NCBI RefSeq assembly: GCF_030548295.1
Contig: NZ_JAUOSB010000005.1
Coordinates: 62,001 to 126,000 of the forward strand
From: Wenyingzhuangia sp. 2_MG-2023
Lineage (GTDB): Bacteria > Bacteroidota > Bacteroidia > Flavobacteriales > Flavobacteriaceae
Length of the DNA stretch: 64,000 bases
Reading direction: 5' to 3'
Shown piece after piece: positions 32,107-41,085 of the stretch (its first letter is position 1; each line of letters starts with the position of its first letter). The notes beneath the pieces are model-generated. The model was not told the DNA's origin and made no database searches. It worked only from the letters and a program-made list of their open reading frames with translations. Position numbers and translations under genes: made by a program.

Positions 32107-32538
32107 ATGATCAAAGAATTATTGAAACAAATAGACGCTAAATTATTACGAAGATTTGGTTATTATTTTGGAGGATTGGCACTTGGAGTCGTAGCATTAA
32201 GCTACATTAACAAACAAAAAGGAACTACTTTTGCATACTTTCCCAATGCTCGTACTTTAAAACAAATTCAACTAAAAGACACGCTTAAAATTGATGCGTT
32301 GGCTCAAAAAACAATGGATCAATTTCATCTAGACTCTCTAGACATTCAATACGTTTTACACAAAGGAAACGTTGATTTTTCCAAAAGCCACCCAAGAGTT
32401 ACTCCGTGTCCTGATTATTGGATTGATATCACTATTGGTAAAAAAACAAACGACCAAGTATTGTCTCAAAAGTTTGCTTTCATCATTGAAAGGTGTGAGT
32501 ATGTAGCTACTATTAAAGAAATAAAACCATTACCATAA
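32107..32538 (+). CDS. Small membrane-anchored protein, possibly DUF4258-like
   Basis: The function of this 143-residue protein is unknown. It has one transmembrane segment near the N-terminus (about residues 20-36, YYFGGLALGVVALSYIN), then a globular part. The stretch HKGNVDFSKSHPRVTPCPDYWID resembles the core of DUF4258 proteins, though I would not insist on it. Five bases separate it from the aldose-1-epimerase-like gene, so the two form a small operon closed by the terminator at 33426-33470. Confidence 0.75.
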   Translation: MIKELLKQIDAKLLRRFGYYFGGLALGVVALSYINKQKGTTFAYFPNARTLKQIQLKDTLKIDALAQKTMDQFHLDSLDIQYVLHKGNVDFSKSHPRVTPCPDYWIDITIGKKTNDQVLSQKFAFIIERCEYVATIKEIKPLP

Positions 32539-32543
32539 ACATC

Positions 32544-33425
32544 ATGAGTTCTACCTATTGCCTAGAAAATGAGTACCTAAAAGCTAACTTTACTTCTAAA
32601 GGAGCAGAATTGATTAGCCTTACTAACAAAAACGAAATTGAATACATTTGGAATGGAAATCCTGAATTCTGGGGTAGACACGCTCCTGTTTTATTTCCTA
32701 TTGTTGGAGGTCTAAAAGACAATACTTTTTATGTAGAGGATCAGAAATTTGAAATGAAACAACATGGCTTTGCTAGAAATAGTGAATTCAACATAGTAGA
32801 ACAATCTAATGACTCTATTACTTTTGAACTTGCTTCTTCTAAAGAAACTTTAGAATGGTATCCGTTTGAATTTGTATTGCAAATAACCTATACATTAACC
32901 AATAAAACCATTAATACAAAATACTTAGTTAAAAATCCATCAGACAAAAACTTATTATTTTCTATAGGTGCACACCCTGCATACGCTTGTCCTTTTGAAA
33001 AAAATCAGACAAGAGAAGAATATATTTTGGTTTTTGACAACGATGCAGCACCTCTATCAACACACCTAATCAACGGATGTAGAAACAAAGAAACTTCAAA
33101 AGTCTTTAATCAAGGTGGTGTTTTAGATTTGCCAAAAAATGTGTTTGACAAAGATGCGCTTATCTTTAATCCTAATCCTTTTTCTGAAGTTTCTTTTATT
33201 CATGAACCTACAGGAAAAACATATATGAGTGTAAAATTTGAAAACTTTCCTTATTTAGGAATTTGGTCCGCAAACCAAGAAGCCCCGTTTGTTTGTATTG
33301 AGCCATGGCACGGAATTACAGATCACGCAGACCACAATCAGCAATTAAAAGATAAAGAAGGAATTATTTCTTTAGGACCTAAACAGGTTTTTACCTGTGC
33401 ATATCTTGTAACAATTAACAACTAG
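32544..33425 (+). CDS. Aldose 1-epimerase (galactose mutarotase)-family protein
   Basis: The family interconverts alpha and beta anomers of hexoses or hexose-6-phosphates. The 293-residue protein shows family landmarks: the early GAELISL strand, WGRHAPVLFPIVGGL, KQHGFARNSEF with a catalytic-site His, SIGAHPAY (His144), and the late acidic motif CIEPWHGITD whose Glu is the likely base. It has no signal peptide, so it is cytoplasmic. It resembles the LacX-like branch that includes proteins of undefined sugar specificity. It is not next to the PUL, but could act on galactose or glucose liberated there; that is speculation. Confidence 0.88.
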   Translation: MSSTYCLENEYLKANFTSKGAELISLTNKNEIEYIWNGNPEFWGRHAPVLFPIVGGLKDNTFYVEDQKFEMKQHGFARNSEFNIVEQSNDSITFELASSKETLEWYPFEFVLQITYTLTNKTINTKYLVKNPSDKNLLFSIGAHPAYACPFEKNQTREEYILVFDNDAAPLSTHLINGCRNKETSKVFNQGGVLDLPKNVFDKDALIFNPNPFSEVSFIHEPTGKTYMSVKFENFPYLGIWSANQEAPFVCIEPWHGITDHADHNQQLKDKEGIISLGPKQVFTCAYLVTINN

Positions 33426-33470
33426 ACAACATAAAAAAAGAGGCTAATTTAGCCTCTTTTTTTATGTTGT
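33426..33470. terminator. Strong hairpin terminator after the epimerase gene
   Basis: A perfect 21-bp stem (33426-33446 with 33450-33470) with a 3-base loop contains AGAGGCTA/TAGCCTCT and long A and T runs. It starts right after the stop codon of the + strand gene and is symmetrical, so it may also stop the gene ending at 33535. Confidence 0.93.
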
Positions 33471-33534
33471 TATTTATCAACCAACTGTTGATTATTTTTA
33501 TTCATACTATTACAAATTTTCTATAGTAGGTGAA

Positions 33535-34116
33535 TTATTTTTTGACGATTTCATTTTCTACTTCATAACACATATTTGATCCCAAAAGACCAAAAATTCG
33601 TCCATTTACAGCTTCATAATTAGCATACAACTTTCCGTTTTTCCTCCAAGCTTTCTGCATTCCTTTTTCTTGACCATAATGGAGTATTCTTTCTTTTTGT
33701 TTTTCTCCTGTAGAATACCAAATAATCTCTGTTCCATGTACAACACCCTTAAAATAGGTAGCTTCACTTTGCAATTGTCCACTTCGGAACCAAATTTTAG
33801 TCAACCCTTGTTTTCTGCCGTTGACATATTGAGTTTCATAATTTTTATTTCCATTGTCATACCATCGTTTTGAAATACCATTTTTCAACCCTTCTGAATA
33901 CGTGACTAAGTATTTTAATGTTTTCCCATCTTTCATGTATTCTTTGGCAACCCCAGTAAACAAAACTCCTTGATAAAGCATAAAACCATTTGCTAGATTT
34001 TTTTCTAACTCATCAAAAACTACTTGTACCACAGGACTTTCTTCTTTCTCTATATTTTTCTTACATGCGACAACAAGTGACAACAACAATATTAAAGTGC
34101 TAAAATAGATTTTCAT
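33535..34116 (-). CDS. MORN-repeat (YwqK-like) lipoprotein
   Basis: This 193-residue lipoprotein has a lipobox at SLVVAC (Cys18). It carries repeated MORN-variant units of about 22 residues, such as YSEGLKNGISKRWYDNGNKNYE, YVNGRKQGLTKIWFRSGQLQSE and YFKGVVHGTEIIWYSTGEKQKE (each quoted only in part in meaning: Y-x-x-G-x-x-x-G-x-x-x-x-W-x-x-x-G). Databases often label such proteins 'YwqK antitoxin', but nothing here suggests a toxin partner. The role is unknown, probably a surface-exposed scaffold. It lies 36 bases downstream of the YHYH lipoprotein gene on the same strand. Confidence 0.82.
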   Translation of the reverse strand: MKIYFSTLILLLSLVVACKKNIEKEESPVVQVVFDELEKNLANGFMLYQGVLFTGVAKEYMKDGKTLKYLVTYSEGLKNGISKRWYDNGNKNYETQYVNGRKQGLTKIWFRSGQLQSEATYFKGVVHGTEIIWYSTGEKQKERILHYGQEKGMQKAWRKNGKLYANYEAVNGRIFGLLGSNMCYEVENEIVKK

Positions 34117-34152
34117 TTCTTACTCATTATATGTTAAGAACTTTTCTCTCAT

Positions 34153-34950
34153 TTAATTTCTACCTGAAATTCTATAAGGTGTCCCTTGGTAATCTCCCGT
34201 AAAGTTTACATAATATTCATTGTAAATAGTAGTATTTCCAATGTGGTAATGGTACTCTGCATCATCATTGTACTGAGTTACAGAAGTGTGTCCGTTAGAA
34301 CTATCTAAATCTGTAGGATAGCCTCCTGTGGAATAACATTTTCTTCCGTACAAGAAAAATCCATCGGCAATTACACCTACTAAATTGGAATCGTTATCTG
34401 TAAAAGCTGTTGGTTCAAAATGATAATGATAGCTACTTGGTCCTGTATGAGCTCCATTATAATCCAATCCTGAAGCTACATTCTCTGTAATTTGAATATT
34501 TCCAGCTTCATTCTGATTGTAAATTACCGCTCCACTAACTGCAATTCCAATAGCCCCTAAGCTTGTAGCTGTAGTCCGACTTGCCTTTTGTGGATTTGTG
34601 GAAACCTGTAACGCAAAAGTTCCCTCAAAATCATCAATATATCCTGGTGACATGTGTGCCACTCTAGCTACGGTTGCTGCAGTATACAAATCACTGGTTG
34701 GTGACCAGTAAGGAGATGTATGATTTGGCAATCCATCTGTTTCAATAGAAACGGTATCGTCATCCAAAAGAACAATTTCTATATCCGAAGAAAAATCTTC
34801 AAAAGCAGCATGAAGAGTTCCTGTAACTATAGTTTCATCTGTAATATCTGTTGTATCTGTATCTTCTGTTGTTGTCATAGAATCATCACCGCTACACGAA
34901 ACAACAAAAACAAGAAAACCTAGTCTTAATAAATTTGTAAAATAATTCAT
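34153..34950 (-). CDS. YHYH-domain lipoprotein
   Basis: This lipoprotein of about 265 residues has unknown function. I start it at ATG 34950 because MNYFTNLLRLGFLVFVVSC forms a complete lipoprotein signal with lipobox VVSC; an ATG at 34980 would add ten polar residues in front. After the Cys come an acidic Thr/Asp-rich linker (DDSMTTTEDTDTTDITDET) and a domain with two YHYH-type motifs: SSYHYHFEPTAF and EYHYHIGNTT. The first, with DGFFLYGRKCY, defines the YHYH family, whose His residues suggest metal binding. It is followed by the MORN lipoprotein gene. Confidence 0.85.
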   Translation of the reverse strand: MNYFTNLLRLGFLVFVVSCSGDDSMTTTEDTDTTDITDETIVTGTLHAAFEDFSSDIEIVLLDDDTVSIETDGLPNHTSPYWSPTSDLYTAATVARVAHMSPGYIDDFEGTFALQVSTNPQKASRTTATSLGAIGIAVSGAVIYNQNEAGNIQITENVASGLDYNGAHTGPSSYHYHFEPTAFTDNDSNLVGVIADGFFLYGRKCYSTGGYPTDLDSSNGHTSVTQYNDDAEYHYHIGNTTIYNEYYVNFTGDYQGTPYRISGRN

Positions 34951-35011
34951 AGATCTATATTGTATTATGAGTTTATACATATATAACCATTACTTGTTAA
35001 AAAACCCTACC

Positions 35012-35686
35012 CTACTTTTTAATATTTTCATAATATCTTTCCTTTATCTGTTTTACAGAACCGATAGATTTTTCTAACCAACTAAAATACAATTCTTCCT
35101 TTTCTTGTTCGGTAAATTTCCAATCCAAGTTAGACTGTCTTAATCTATCGGTTGTGTTTTGTAACGTAATAGCAGCAGCTACAGAAACATTAAGACTCTC
35201 TGTAAACCCAACCATCGGAATTTTTAAGTAGCCATCTGCCTGATCCATAATCAAATCAGAAGCTCCCCTACCCTCAACTCCAAAAACAAAAGCTGACTTT
35301 TTAGTAATGTCAAAATCCGAGACAAAAGAGGATTCTTCGTGCGGTGTGGTTACTATAATTTGATATCCTTTTGCTTTCAATTCGTCCACGCATTCTTGCG
35401 TATTATTTTCTCTTGTTTTAAAACGATAAAAATCCACCCATTTCTGAGCTCCTTTTCCTACTCCGTTAGAAATATATGCACTGTATTTGTTTTCTATGGT
35501 ATAAATATCTTGCACTCCAAAAACGTCACAACTACGCACTACGGCACTCCAATTGTGTTTTTGGTACAAATCCTCTAACACAACAGCAAAATGCCTTGTT
35601 CTGTTCTCTATCACTTTTTTGAACAATGCCTTTCGTTCGTCTGTAACAAATTCTTCTAAATAAGAAACCAATGCTTTATCTATCAT
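35012..35686 (-). CDS. trmH: tRNA (guanosine-2'-O-)-methyltransferase TrmH (SpoU family)
   Basis: This enzyme methylates the 2'-OH of a guanosine in tRNA, classically G18, using S-adenosylmethionine. The 224-residue SPOUT protein shows the substrate motif LEDLYQKHNWSAVVRSCDVFG near the N-terminus, then VFGVEGRGASDLI and the knot signature IPMVGFTESLNVSVAAAI. Length and N-terminal motif fit TrmH better than the rRNA-modifying RlmB. The gene follows the DUF6495-like gene by 4 bases, an operon. A TrmL-type assignment is less likely. Confidence 0.9.
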   Translation of the reverse strand: MIDKALVSYLEEFVTDERKALFKKVIENRTRHFAVVLEDLYQKHNWSAVVRSCDVFGVQDIYTIENKYSAYISNGVGKGAQKWVDFYRFKTRENNTQECVDELKAKGYQIIVTTPHEESSFVSDFDITKKSAFVFGVEGRGASDLIMDQADGYLKIPMVGFTESLNVSVAAAITLQNTTDRLRQSNLDWKFTEQEKEELYFSWLEKSIGSVKQIKERYYENIKK

Positions 35687-35690
35687 AGGA

Positions 35691-36164
35691 TTAGTTTACA
35701 AATTTTTCAAAATTCTGATACAACACTCCCTCTTTGCTAATACTTGCTCCTTTCAATATCAAATCAAAAATTTCTAGATTTCGCTCTTTATTGTATTTTT
35801 TTGCTCCTTTAAAAAACTCAAACTTTTCATTTTTAGGTTGATTTAGCAATTCTTGAATTCCTTCTTGAGATGACAAATCTATAACCTCGTCATTGGTTTT
35901 TATCATAATTCTCTGAATCACTCCTTCTGTACAAAAAAACAAATTGATACTTTGCTTAGAAAAGTGTTCTACATATGTTGCCTTGGTCAACACATCTTCC
36001 CAAACCAAATCGCTAAAAATATTAATTTCTTCATCTGCTACTTCTGGTTTCTCTGCCTTTATAACCGCCCACTCCTTTGCATCTATTTGCTGACTTGCTA
36101 AAAATGTAGCAAATTCCTCATGCAATTCTTCTAACTGTTCTTTAGTCAATTGGATGTATTTCAT
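35691..36164 (-). CDS. DUF6495-like small acidic protein
   Basis: This 157-residue protein has no signal peptide or membrane segment and so is cytoplasmic. It opens with MKYIQLTKEQLEELHEEFA and has an EWAVIK and FSDLVWEDVL segment that I associate with a conserved Bacteroidota family (DUF6495); the assignment is from memory. Function unknown. It is encoded immediately before trmH (4-base gap), and a promoter fits upstream at 36217-36245. Confidence 0.75.
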   Translation of the reverse strand: MKYIQLTKEQLEELHEEFATFLASQQIDAKEWAVIKAEKPEVADEEINIFSDLVWEDVLTKATYVEHFSKQSINLFFCTEGVIQRIMIKTNDEVIDLSSQEGIQELLNQPKNEKFEFFKGAKKYNKERNLEIFDLILKGASISKEGVLYQNFEKFVN

Positions 36165-36490
36165 ATCTTATACCTAATGCTTCCTTTTCGTTTTTATTTA
36201 TTCTATAATCAGAGTGCAAAAATAAGAAAATATGAACGAAGCCAATCATATCCAATGAGAGATGATGTGTTTTTCACGCTTTCTTTTCTCCTAAATTTCA
36301 CAATTGACAATAAAAACTTTCTTAATTCTTTTTTCATTTGTGAAAACAATCATTTTTTGGGATATGTGTTTTATTCTAATAGTCATGCATATTATTATTA
36401 AAAACTATCTGTTAATCTTCTTAAATAGACGATATTAGATACAACAAAACAAGCTGTATTTAATATGGTTTTACTCTAAAGTTGAAATAG
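36165..36490. other. Intergenic region between divergent DUF6495-like and transglutaminase genes
   Basis: This 326-base, very AT-rich gap holds the promoter of the minus-strand gene (36217-36245). An 83-codon open frame on the + strand crosses it but looks non-coding. I see no clear promoter for the transglutaminase gene, no RNA gene and no repeats. Confidence 0.55.
36217..36245 (-). promoter_or_regulatory. Candidate promoter of the DUF6495-like/trmH operon
   Basis: The minus strand reads TTG, 18 bases, then TATTTTTG, a match to the Bacteroidota pattern TTTG-N19-TAnnTTTG with slightly short spacing. The start codon is at 36164, which leaves a leader of about 45 bases. Confidence 0.55.
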
Positions 36491-37303
36491 ATGCATTTAC
36501 GTATTAGCTGTTATTTAAGTTTTGAAATTGCTGTTCCCACTCCATTTATCCTAATGTTAAGACCAAGAAGCGGGGGACAACAATGGGTAGAAAAAGACGA
36601 GTATAAAATCACTCCTAGTACTCCTGTTTTTGAATTTACAGATCATTACGGAAATTTATGCCAACGATTGATTGCCAAACCTGGCATATTTTCTATTACT
36701 ACTTCTGCAGATGTAATTACGTCTGACGTTACCGATCAAGCTTTTGGTGCTCCATTTGTTGAAATTCAAAACTTACCAGAATCTGTACTTTGCTACTTAT
36801 TGCCTAGTAGGTATTGTGAATCTGATTTTTTTAACGAAATGGCTTGTTCTATCACAGATGATGATCTTGCTGGTTACGATCAGGTACATGCAATTACAGA
36901 ATGGTTACGCAACAATATTCAATACATACCAGGTAGCAATAACGAACCTTTGTCTGCCATACAAGTAAACAATCGTCAGTTTGGAGTTTGTAAAGATTTG
37001 GCTCATTTGGGAATTGCTCTTTGCAGAAGTTTGAGCATTCCAGCCCGAATTGTTGTAGGCTATCTACACCAACTTCAGCCTATGGATATGCATGCTTGGT
37101 TTGAAGCCTATGTAGGAAATAGATGGTATACTTTTGATGCCACACAAATCAATTCACCTTGTGGATATGTAGCTTTAGGATATGGTAGAGATGCAGCCGA
37201 TGTAGCTGTATTCAATCAGTTTGGATTGTCTGTTTTTCCTATAGAACAAAAGTTTGATGTCCAATGTTTTTCTTCATTTTCACCAGATAATAATTGGACA
37301 TAA
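36491..37303 (+). CDS. Transglutaminase-like cysteine protease-fold protein
   Basis: This 270-residue cytoplasmic protein has an N-terminal beta domain (1-100, with [11 protein letters not shown]) and a transglutaminase core. The catalytic triad is visible: Cys167 in [11 protein letters not shown], His201 in [10 protein letters not shown] and Asp216 in WYTFDATQ. Members of this branch are mostly uncharacterised and act as peptidases or amidases rather than true transglutaminases. It is transcribed alone toward the ribosomal operon, with a shared terminator at 37303-37335. Confidence 0.9.
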   Translation: MHLRISCYLSFEIAVPTPFILMLRPRSGGQQWVEKDEYKITPSTPVFEFTDHYGNLCQRLIAKPGIFSITTSADVITSDVTDQAFGAPFVEIQNLPESVLCYLLPSRYCESDFFNEMACSITDDDLAGYDQVHAITEWLRNNIQYIPGSNNEPLSAIQVNNRQFGVCKDLAHLGIALCRSLSIPARIVVGYLHQLQPMDMHAWFEAYVGNRWYTFDATQINSPCGYVALGYGRDAADVAVFNQFGLSVFPIEQKFDVQCFSSFSPDNNWT

Positions 37304-37335
37304 AAAAGCTCACTATTTCTAGTGAGCCTTATATA
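37303..37335. terminator. Bidirectional terminator between transglutaminase and rplI
   Basis: GCTCACTA (37308-37315) and TAGTGAGC (37320-37327) form an 8-bp stem with a TTTC loop, flanked by an A run and an AT-rich stretch. It lies between convergent genes. Confidence 0.8.
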
Positions 37336-37353
37336 TTTTAATTGCAGTGAAAA

Positions 37354-37800
37354 TTACTCACCAACAATTTCAAATTCTAAATCAGCTGTAACTGTTCTGT
37401 GTAAACGAACAGATGCAGTATATTTACCTGTACGTTTGATAGATCCTCCAGCAATTTTGATGAATTTTCTTTCAATAGAATGTCCAGCTTTTGCTAAAGA
37501 TTCAGCTATATCAATATTAGAAATAGAACCAAATAATTTAGTTCCTTGACCTACTTTAGAAGTCAATTTAATTTCTAATTCTTTGATAGCTTCAGCAGTT
37601 ACATTAGCCTCTTCTACCAATTTAGCTTCTTTGTATGCACGTTGTTTTAACGTTTCAGCTAATACTTTTTTAGCAGACTCTGTTGCTAAAACAGCTTTTC
37701 CTGTAGGAATCAAAAAGTTACGTCCGTAACCATTTTTAACCTCTACTATATCGTCTGCAAACCCTAGGTTCTCAACGTCTTGTTTTAATATTACTTGCAT
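37354..37800 (-). CDS. rplI: 50S ribosomal protein L9
   Basis: This 148-residue protein of the large subunit binds 23S rRNA and has an elongated two-domain form. The signature GYGRNFLIPTGKAVLAT is near residue 25, followed by the long connecting helix (about 41-75) and the C-terminal domain with GQGTKLFGSISNIDIAE. It is the third gene of the rpsF-rpsR-rplI operon, 14 bases after rpsR. Confidence 0.98.
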   Translation of the reverse strand: MQVILKQDVENLGFADDIVEVKNGYGRNFLIPTGKAVLATESAKKVLAETLKQRAYKEAKLVEEANVTAEAIKELEIKLTSKVGQGTKLFGSISNIDIAESLAKAGHSIERKFIKIAGGSIKRTGKYTASVRLHRTVTADLEFEIVGE

Positions 37801-37814
37801 GATAGTCTACTTAT

Positions 37815-38111
37815 TTATTTTAATAAATCTCCAACATATGGCATTAATGCCAAGTGACGCGATCTTTTAATTGCTTGAGCCACTTTACGTTGATATTTTA
37901 AAGAAGTTCCTGTCAAACGTCTTGGTAAAATTTTACCTTGTTCGTTTACCAAGTACATTAAGAAATCAGCATCTTTAAAATCGATGTATTTGATTCCTTT
38001 TTTCTTAAATCTACAGTATTTAGCTTCTTTCTTAGTTTCGATGTCTAAGGGAGTTAAGTATCTTACATCTCCTTTAGCACCACCTTTTGCTTGTTGATCA
38101 ATAGTTGCCAT
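37815..38111 (-). CDS. rpsR: 30S ribosomal protein S18
   Basis: This 98-residue small-subunit protein forms a heterodimer with S6 on 16S rRNA. It shows [17 protein letters not shown] and the conserved [19 protein letters not shown]. The N-terminal 20 residues ([15 protein letters not shown]) form an extension typical of Bacteroidota S18. It is placed 2 bases after rpsF and 14 before rplI. Confidence 0.98.
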   Translation of the reverse strand: MATIDQQAKGGAKGDVRYLTPLDIETKKEAKYCRFKKKGIKYIDFKDADFLMYLVNEQGKILPRRLTGTSLKYQRKVAQAIKRSRHLALMPYVGDLLK

Positions 38112-38113
38112 AA

Positions 38114-38452
38114 TTACTTCGCAGATTTTAAGTTAGACTTTCTTTTATCAGCCCATGCAGCAGCGTGCTTATCTAACTTTACAGTTAAATAACGCATAAC
38201 GCTATCGTCACGTCTAAACTCTAATTCAAATGGAGCTACTACTTCACCTGGAGCTTTGAACTCAAACAAGTGATAAAATCCACTTTTTTTCTTTTGGATT
38301 GTGTAAGCTAATTTTTTTAGCCCCCAATCTTCCTTATGCAACATTTCGGCACCTTTAGAAACCAAATAGTCCTCGAACTTTTGTACTGTTTCCTTTACCT
38401 GAGTATCAGATAAAACGGGATTCAAAATGAAAACAGTTTCGTAATGATTCAT
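38114..38452 (-). CDS. rpsF: 30S ribosomal protein S6
   Basis: This 112-residue small-subunit protein begins [16 protein letters not shown] and contains [19 protein letters not shown] and the [14 protein letters not shown] strand, all standard for S6. It is the first gene of the operon, with a near-perfect Bacteroidota promoter at 38487-38517 and a leader of about 30 bases. Confidence 0.98.
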   Translation of the reverse strand: MNHYETVFILNPVLSDTQVKETVQKFEDYLVSKGAEMLHKEDWGLKKLAYTIQKKKSGFYHLFEFKAPGEVVAPFELEFRRDDSVMRYLTVKLDKHAAAWADKRKSNLKSAK

Positions 38453-38486
38453 AATGATTGTTTTTAATTAAATTTTAAATCGGGTG

Positions 38487-38517
38487 CAAATATAGTCATT
38501 ACAAACCATTTATCAAA
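38487..38517 (-). promoter_or_regulatory. Promoter of the rpsF-rpsR-rplI operon
   Basis: The minus strand reads TTTG (38514-38517), exactly 19 bases, then TATATTTG (38487-38494). This is the full Bacteroidota housekeeping consensus TTTG-N19-TAnnTTTG, 35 bases before the rpsF start codon. Confidence 0.85.
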
Positions 38518-38538
38518 AAGGATAAACCTAAAAAAAAG

Positions 38539-40002
38539 CTATTTCTTAAGTTTAGACAAGCTTTGAGTACAAAGTAAGCTAATATCTCCTGAAAACTGAA
38601 ATTGGAGTACCACAAAAATGTAAACTACTGATAACAAAAGAGATTCTAACATTATATTAAAAACAGGATGGAAAGGAAAATTTAAAAAATAGCCTCCTAA
38701 AGTAAAACACAAAATTGCCAAAAGTGTTAACCATGTTTTAGTCGTGGTAGGTTGGATCTTAAATTTTCTTTTGACATAAATTAATTTAACCGAATTGAAT
38801 ACAAACACCACAATTAATGTAGACAACGCAGCTCCATTGATTCCAAAAAGTCCAATCAACCAAAAATTTAAAAACACCACCATCAATGCCATAGCCACTC
38901 CATAAGGTAATAATATTTTATAGTACTTTGAATTGGAAATAATAGATCCATTGTTTCCCAAAAACATGTGATACAATTTGGCACAAGCAATCATCAACAC
39001 CACCCAAAAACCTCCAGTGTACTTTTCTGGCAACAGTGCATATAACGAGTCTATGTTAGAAATGACCAAAATAAAAATCAACCCAGACGCTATTAATAAA
39101 TTGATAGAGCTTTTTTGATACAAGCTCAAGACCCCATCCGTATTGTTTTCATTCAATGCCTTAGCAGTTAAAGGTTGTACAATTTGACTCATGGCCCTAC
39201 CCGGAATTTCAATAATAGTTCCTATATATACCGCAACGGCATAAAAAGCAACTTGCTCTATAGCTTCTTTTTGAGGAATCATAAACTTATCAATATCTAA
39301 CAAAATACTAGCTGCGGAACCTGCTAAAATAATGTAAATACTGTATTGAAAAATATCTTTAAAATTGGATGGAATTTCAAAAACAAATTTAGGTCGATAC
39401 AAGTGAAAAGCAAAAAACAACATCACCAACATTTGAAAACCGTAAGATGCTGCCACAAAAAGCACAAATTGATGTTCCGTAATTACATCAAAAGAAACAA
39501 GAACTAACAACAATGTTGTAATCACTCTAACAAATAATTCTTTCAACACATTTCCTAAAACAGATTTAAAATGAACACGTGCCCAAGCGTAAAAAATATC
39601 AAAATAAGTTATGGCGATAGCTACCCAAAAAATAAGATAACTGTAATTTTTCACCATTGGATTTTTCTCAGACAAATAATCTGACCACTGCTGATAAAAA
39701 AAAGCCGCAACAATCCCTAACGGAACAATGATCAAAAGCGGCAACCAAAGAACTGTACTCAGAAATTTATCTTTCTCAACTTTGTCTGTATAACCTGAAA
39801 AAAACTTGACAATGCTGTAGTTTACTCCCAAAGAAATAAACGGTTTTAAAATAAGAGATGTTGACAATAAAAAAGAAAGCAATCCGTAATAACTAGTATC
39901 TAAATAATAGACATATAAAAACAACGTGTTGACAGCTCCTATTGAAATTGCCAACATTAAGGTTACTGTATTTTGATACGATTCTTTTAAAACGATTCCC
40001 AT
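38539..40002 (-). CDS. Polysaccharide flippase-like membrane protein (Wzx/MATE fold)
   Basis: This 487-residue integral membrane protein with about 14 hydrophobic segments looks like an oligosaccharide flippase that moves lipid-linked glycan units across the inner membrane. The N-terminal ESYQNTVTLMLAISIGAVNTLFLY and mid-protein DKFMIPQ segments fit the family. Its ATG overlaps the wecB stop by one base (TAATG), so translation is coupled. It closes the glycan cluster that starts at 45945. Substrate unknown. Confidence 0.88.
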   Translation of the reverse strand: MGIVLKESYQNTVTLMLAISIGAVNTLFLYVYYLDTSYYGLLSFLLSTSLILKPFISLGVNYSIVKFFSGYTDKVEKDKFLSTVLWLPLLIIVPLGIVAAFFYQQWSDYLSEKNPMVKNYSYLIFWVAIAITYFDIFYAWARVHFKSVLGNVLKELFVRVITTLLLVLVSFDVITEHQFVLFVAASYGFQMLVMLFFAFHLYRPKFVFEIPSNFKDIFQYSIYIILAGSAASILLDIDKFMIPQKEAIEQVAFYAVAVYIGTIIEIPGRAMSQIVQPLTAKALNENNTDGVLSLYQKSSINLLIASGLIFILVISNIDSLYALLPEKYTGGFWVVLMIACAKLYHMFLGNNGSIISNSKYYKILLPYGVAMALMVVFLNFWLIGLFGINGAALSTLIVVFVFNSVKLIYVKRKFKIQPTTTKTWLTLLAILCFTLGGYFLNFPFHPVFNIMLESLLLSVVYIFVVLQFQFSGDISLLCTQSLSKLKK

Positions 40003-41084
40003 TAAGACAGCAATTGCACTAGTTGTTTGTATATTTCTAAACCAACATTTTTACCGTATAAAGAAACAGAAAAATCATGTTGTGTGTCTAAAAGTTGCTT
40101 GTATGCTTCCTTCATTTTTATGCTTTCACTCCCTACTAATACAGCAAAACCATGATTTACCAATTCCACCCATTCCGTTTCTTCTCTAGCTATCATACAG
40201 GCCTTTTTGTTAAAAAAAGCTTCTTTTTGCAAACCACCACTATCTGTAACTACAATCAAGCAGTTTTTCAACAAAGACAACATGTCAAAATACCCAACAG
40301 GATCTATAAAAGTAATCGGATATTCTAACTTATTCTTTTCTAAAACTGCTTTGGTTCGTGGATGCAAAGGCATCACTACTTGTTTGTTTTGATGAATAGC
40401 AGTCAATCCTTCAAAAATTCCTTTCAACGCTTTAAGGTCGTCAGTATTTTCCTGTCTATGAATGGTTGCCAACACAAATTCATTCGGTTCTAAATTGTGT
40501 TTTTCCAACACAGTAGCTTTCTCTTTAGACAGATCTCCGTAAAACTCTACAGCATCTTTCATAATATCTCCAGATTTCACCACTTTGATATCTAAATCGT
40601 CAAACCCTTCTTTCGTCAAATTATGCATTGCCGTTTCCGTTGGACATAATAGTAAACTGGAAATTCTATCTGTCAAAATTCTATTTACTTCTTCTGGCAT
40701 ACTCATGTTGTACGAGCGCAATCCTGCTTCTACATGCACAACTTTAATTCCTAATTTCTGAGCTGCCAAAGCTCCTGCCAATGTTGAATTGGTGTCTCCA
40801 TAAACCACAACAGCATCTGGTTTTTCAAACATTAAAACGTCCTCTATTTTAATCAACATCTGACCAGTCATCGCTCCATGATTCAACCCATTAATGTTTA
40901 AATTGTACTTAGGAACGGGAATTTTCATCTCTTCAAAAAAGACCGTGCTCATGTTGTTATCGTAATGCTGACCTGTATGCACAATAACTTCTTCGATCGT
41001 ATCAAACTCCGAAATTACTCTACTCAACACAGCAGCTTTTACAAACTGTGGTCGTGCTCCTAATATGGTGACTATTTTTTTCAA
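40002..41084 (-). CDS. wecB: UDP-N-acetylglucosamine 2-epimerase (non-hydrolysing)
   Basis: This enzyme interconverts UDP-GlcNAc and UDP-ManNAc, supplying ManNAc-type residues for surface glycans. The 360-residue cytoplasmic protein shows the GT-B-like family motifs ILGARPQFVKAAVLS, VHTGQHYD, VVYGDTNSTLAGALAA, HVEAGLRSYNMSMPEEVNR and LTDSGGLQKEAFF (as VTDSGGLQKEA). It sits between a glycosyltransferase gene (1-base gap) and the flippase (1-base overlap). Confidence 0.94.
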   Translation of the reverse strand: MKKIVTILGARPQFVKAAVLSRVISEFDTIEEVIVHTGQHYDNNMSTVFFEEMKIPVPKYNLNINGLNHGAMTGQMLIKIEDVLMFEKPDAVVVYGDTNSTLAGALAAQKLGIKVVHVEAGLRSYNMSMPEEVNRILTDRISSLLLCPTETAMHNLTKEGFDDLDIKVVKSGDIMKDAVEFYGDLSKEKATVLEKHNLEPNEFVLATIHRQENTDDLKALKGIFEGLTAIHQNKQVVMPLHPRTKAVLEKNKLEYPITFIDPVGYFDMLSLLKNCLIVVTDSGGLQKEAFFNKKACMIAREETEWVELVNHGFAVLVGSESIKMKEAYKQLLDTQHDFSVSLYGKNVGLEIYKQLVQLLS

Positions 41085-41085
41085 T

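Noticed and set aside
33535-34116. YwqK-type antitoxin as part of a toxin-antitoxin system
   Set aside because: The MORN-repeat label is often called an antitoxin, but the protein is a lipoprotein, and no small toxin gene lies beside it.
36150-36401. 83-codon open frame upstream of the transglutaminase gene
   Set aside because: It starts inside the oppositely oriented DUF6495-like gene and crosses a candidate promoter; its translation is rich in Phe, Tyr and Asn as expected from AT-rich non-coding DNA.
38453-38538. S6:S18 autoregulatory RNA motif in the rpsF leader
   Set aside because: The leader after the predicted promoter is only about 30 bases and I see no convincing hairpin with the known conserved loop; only a CCG is present.
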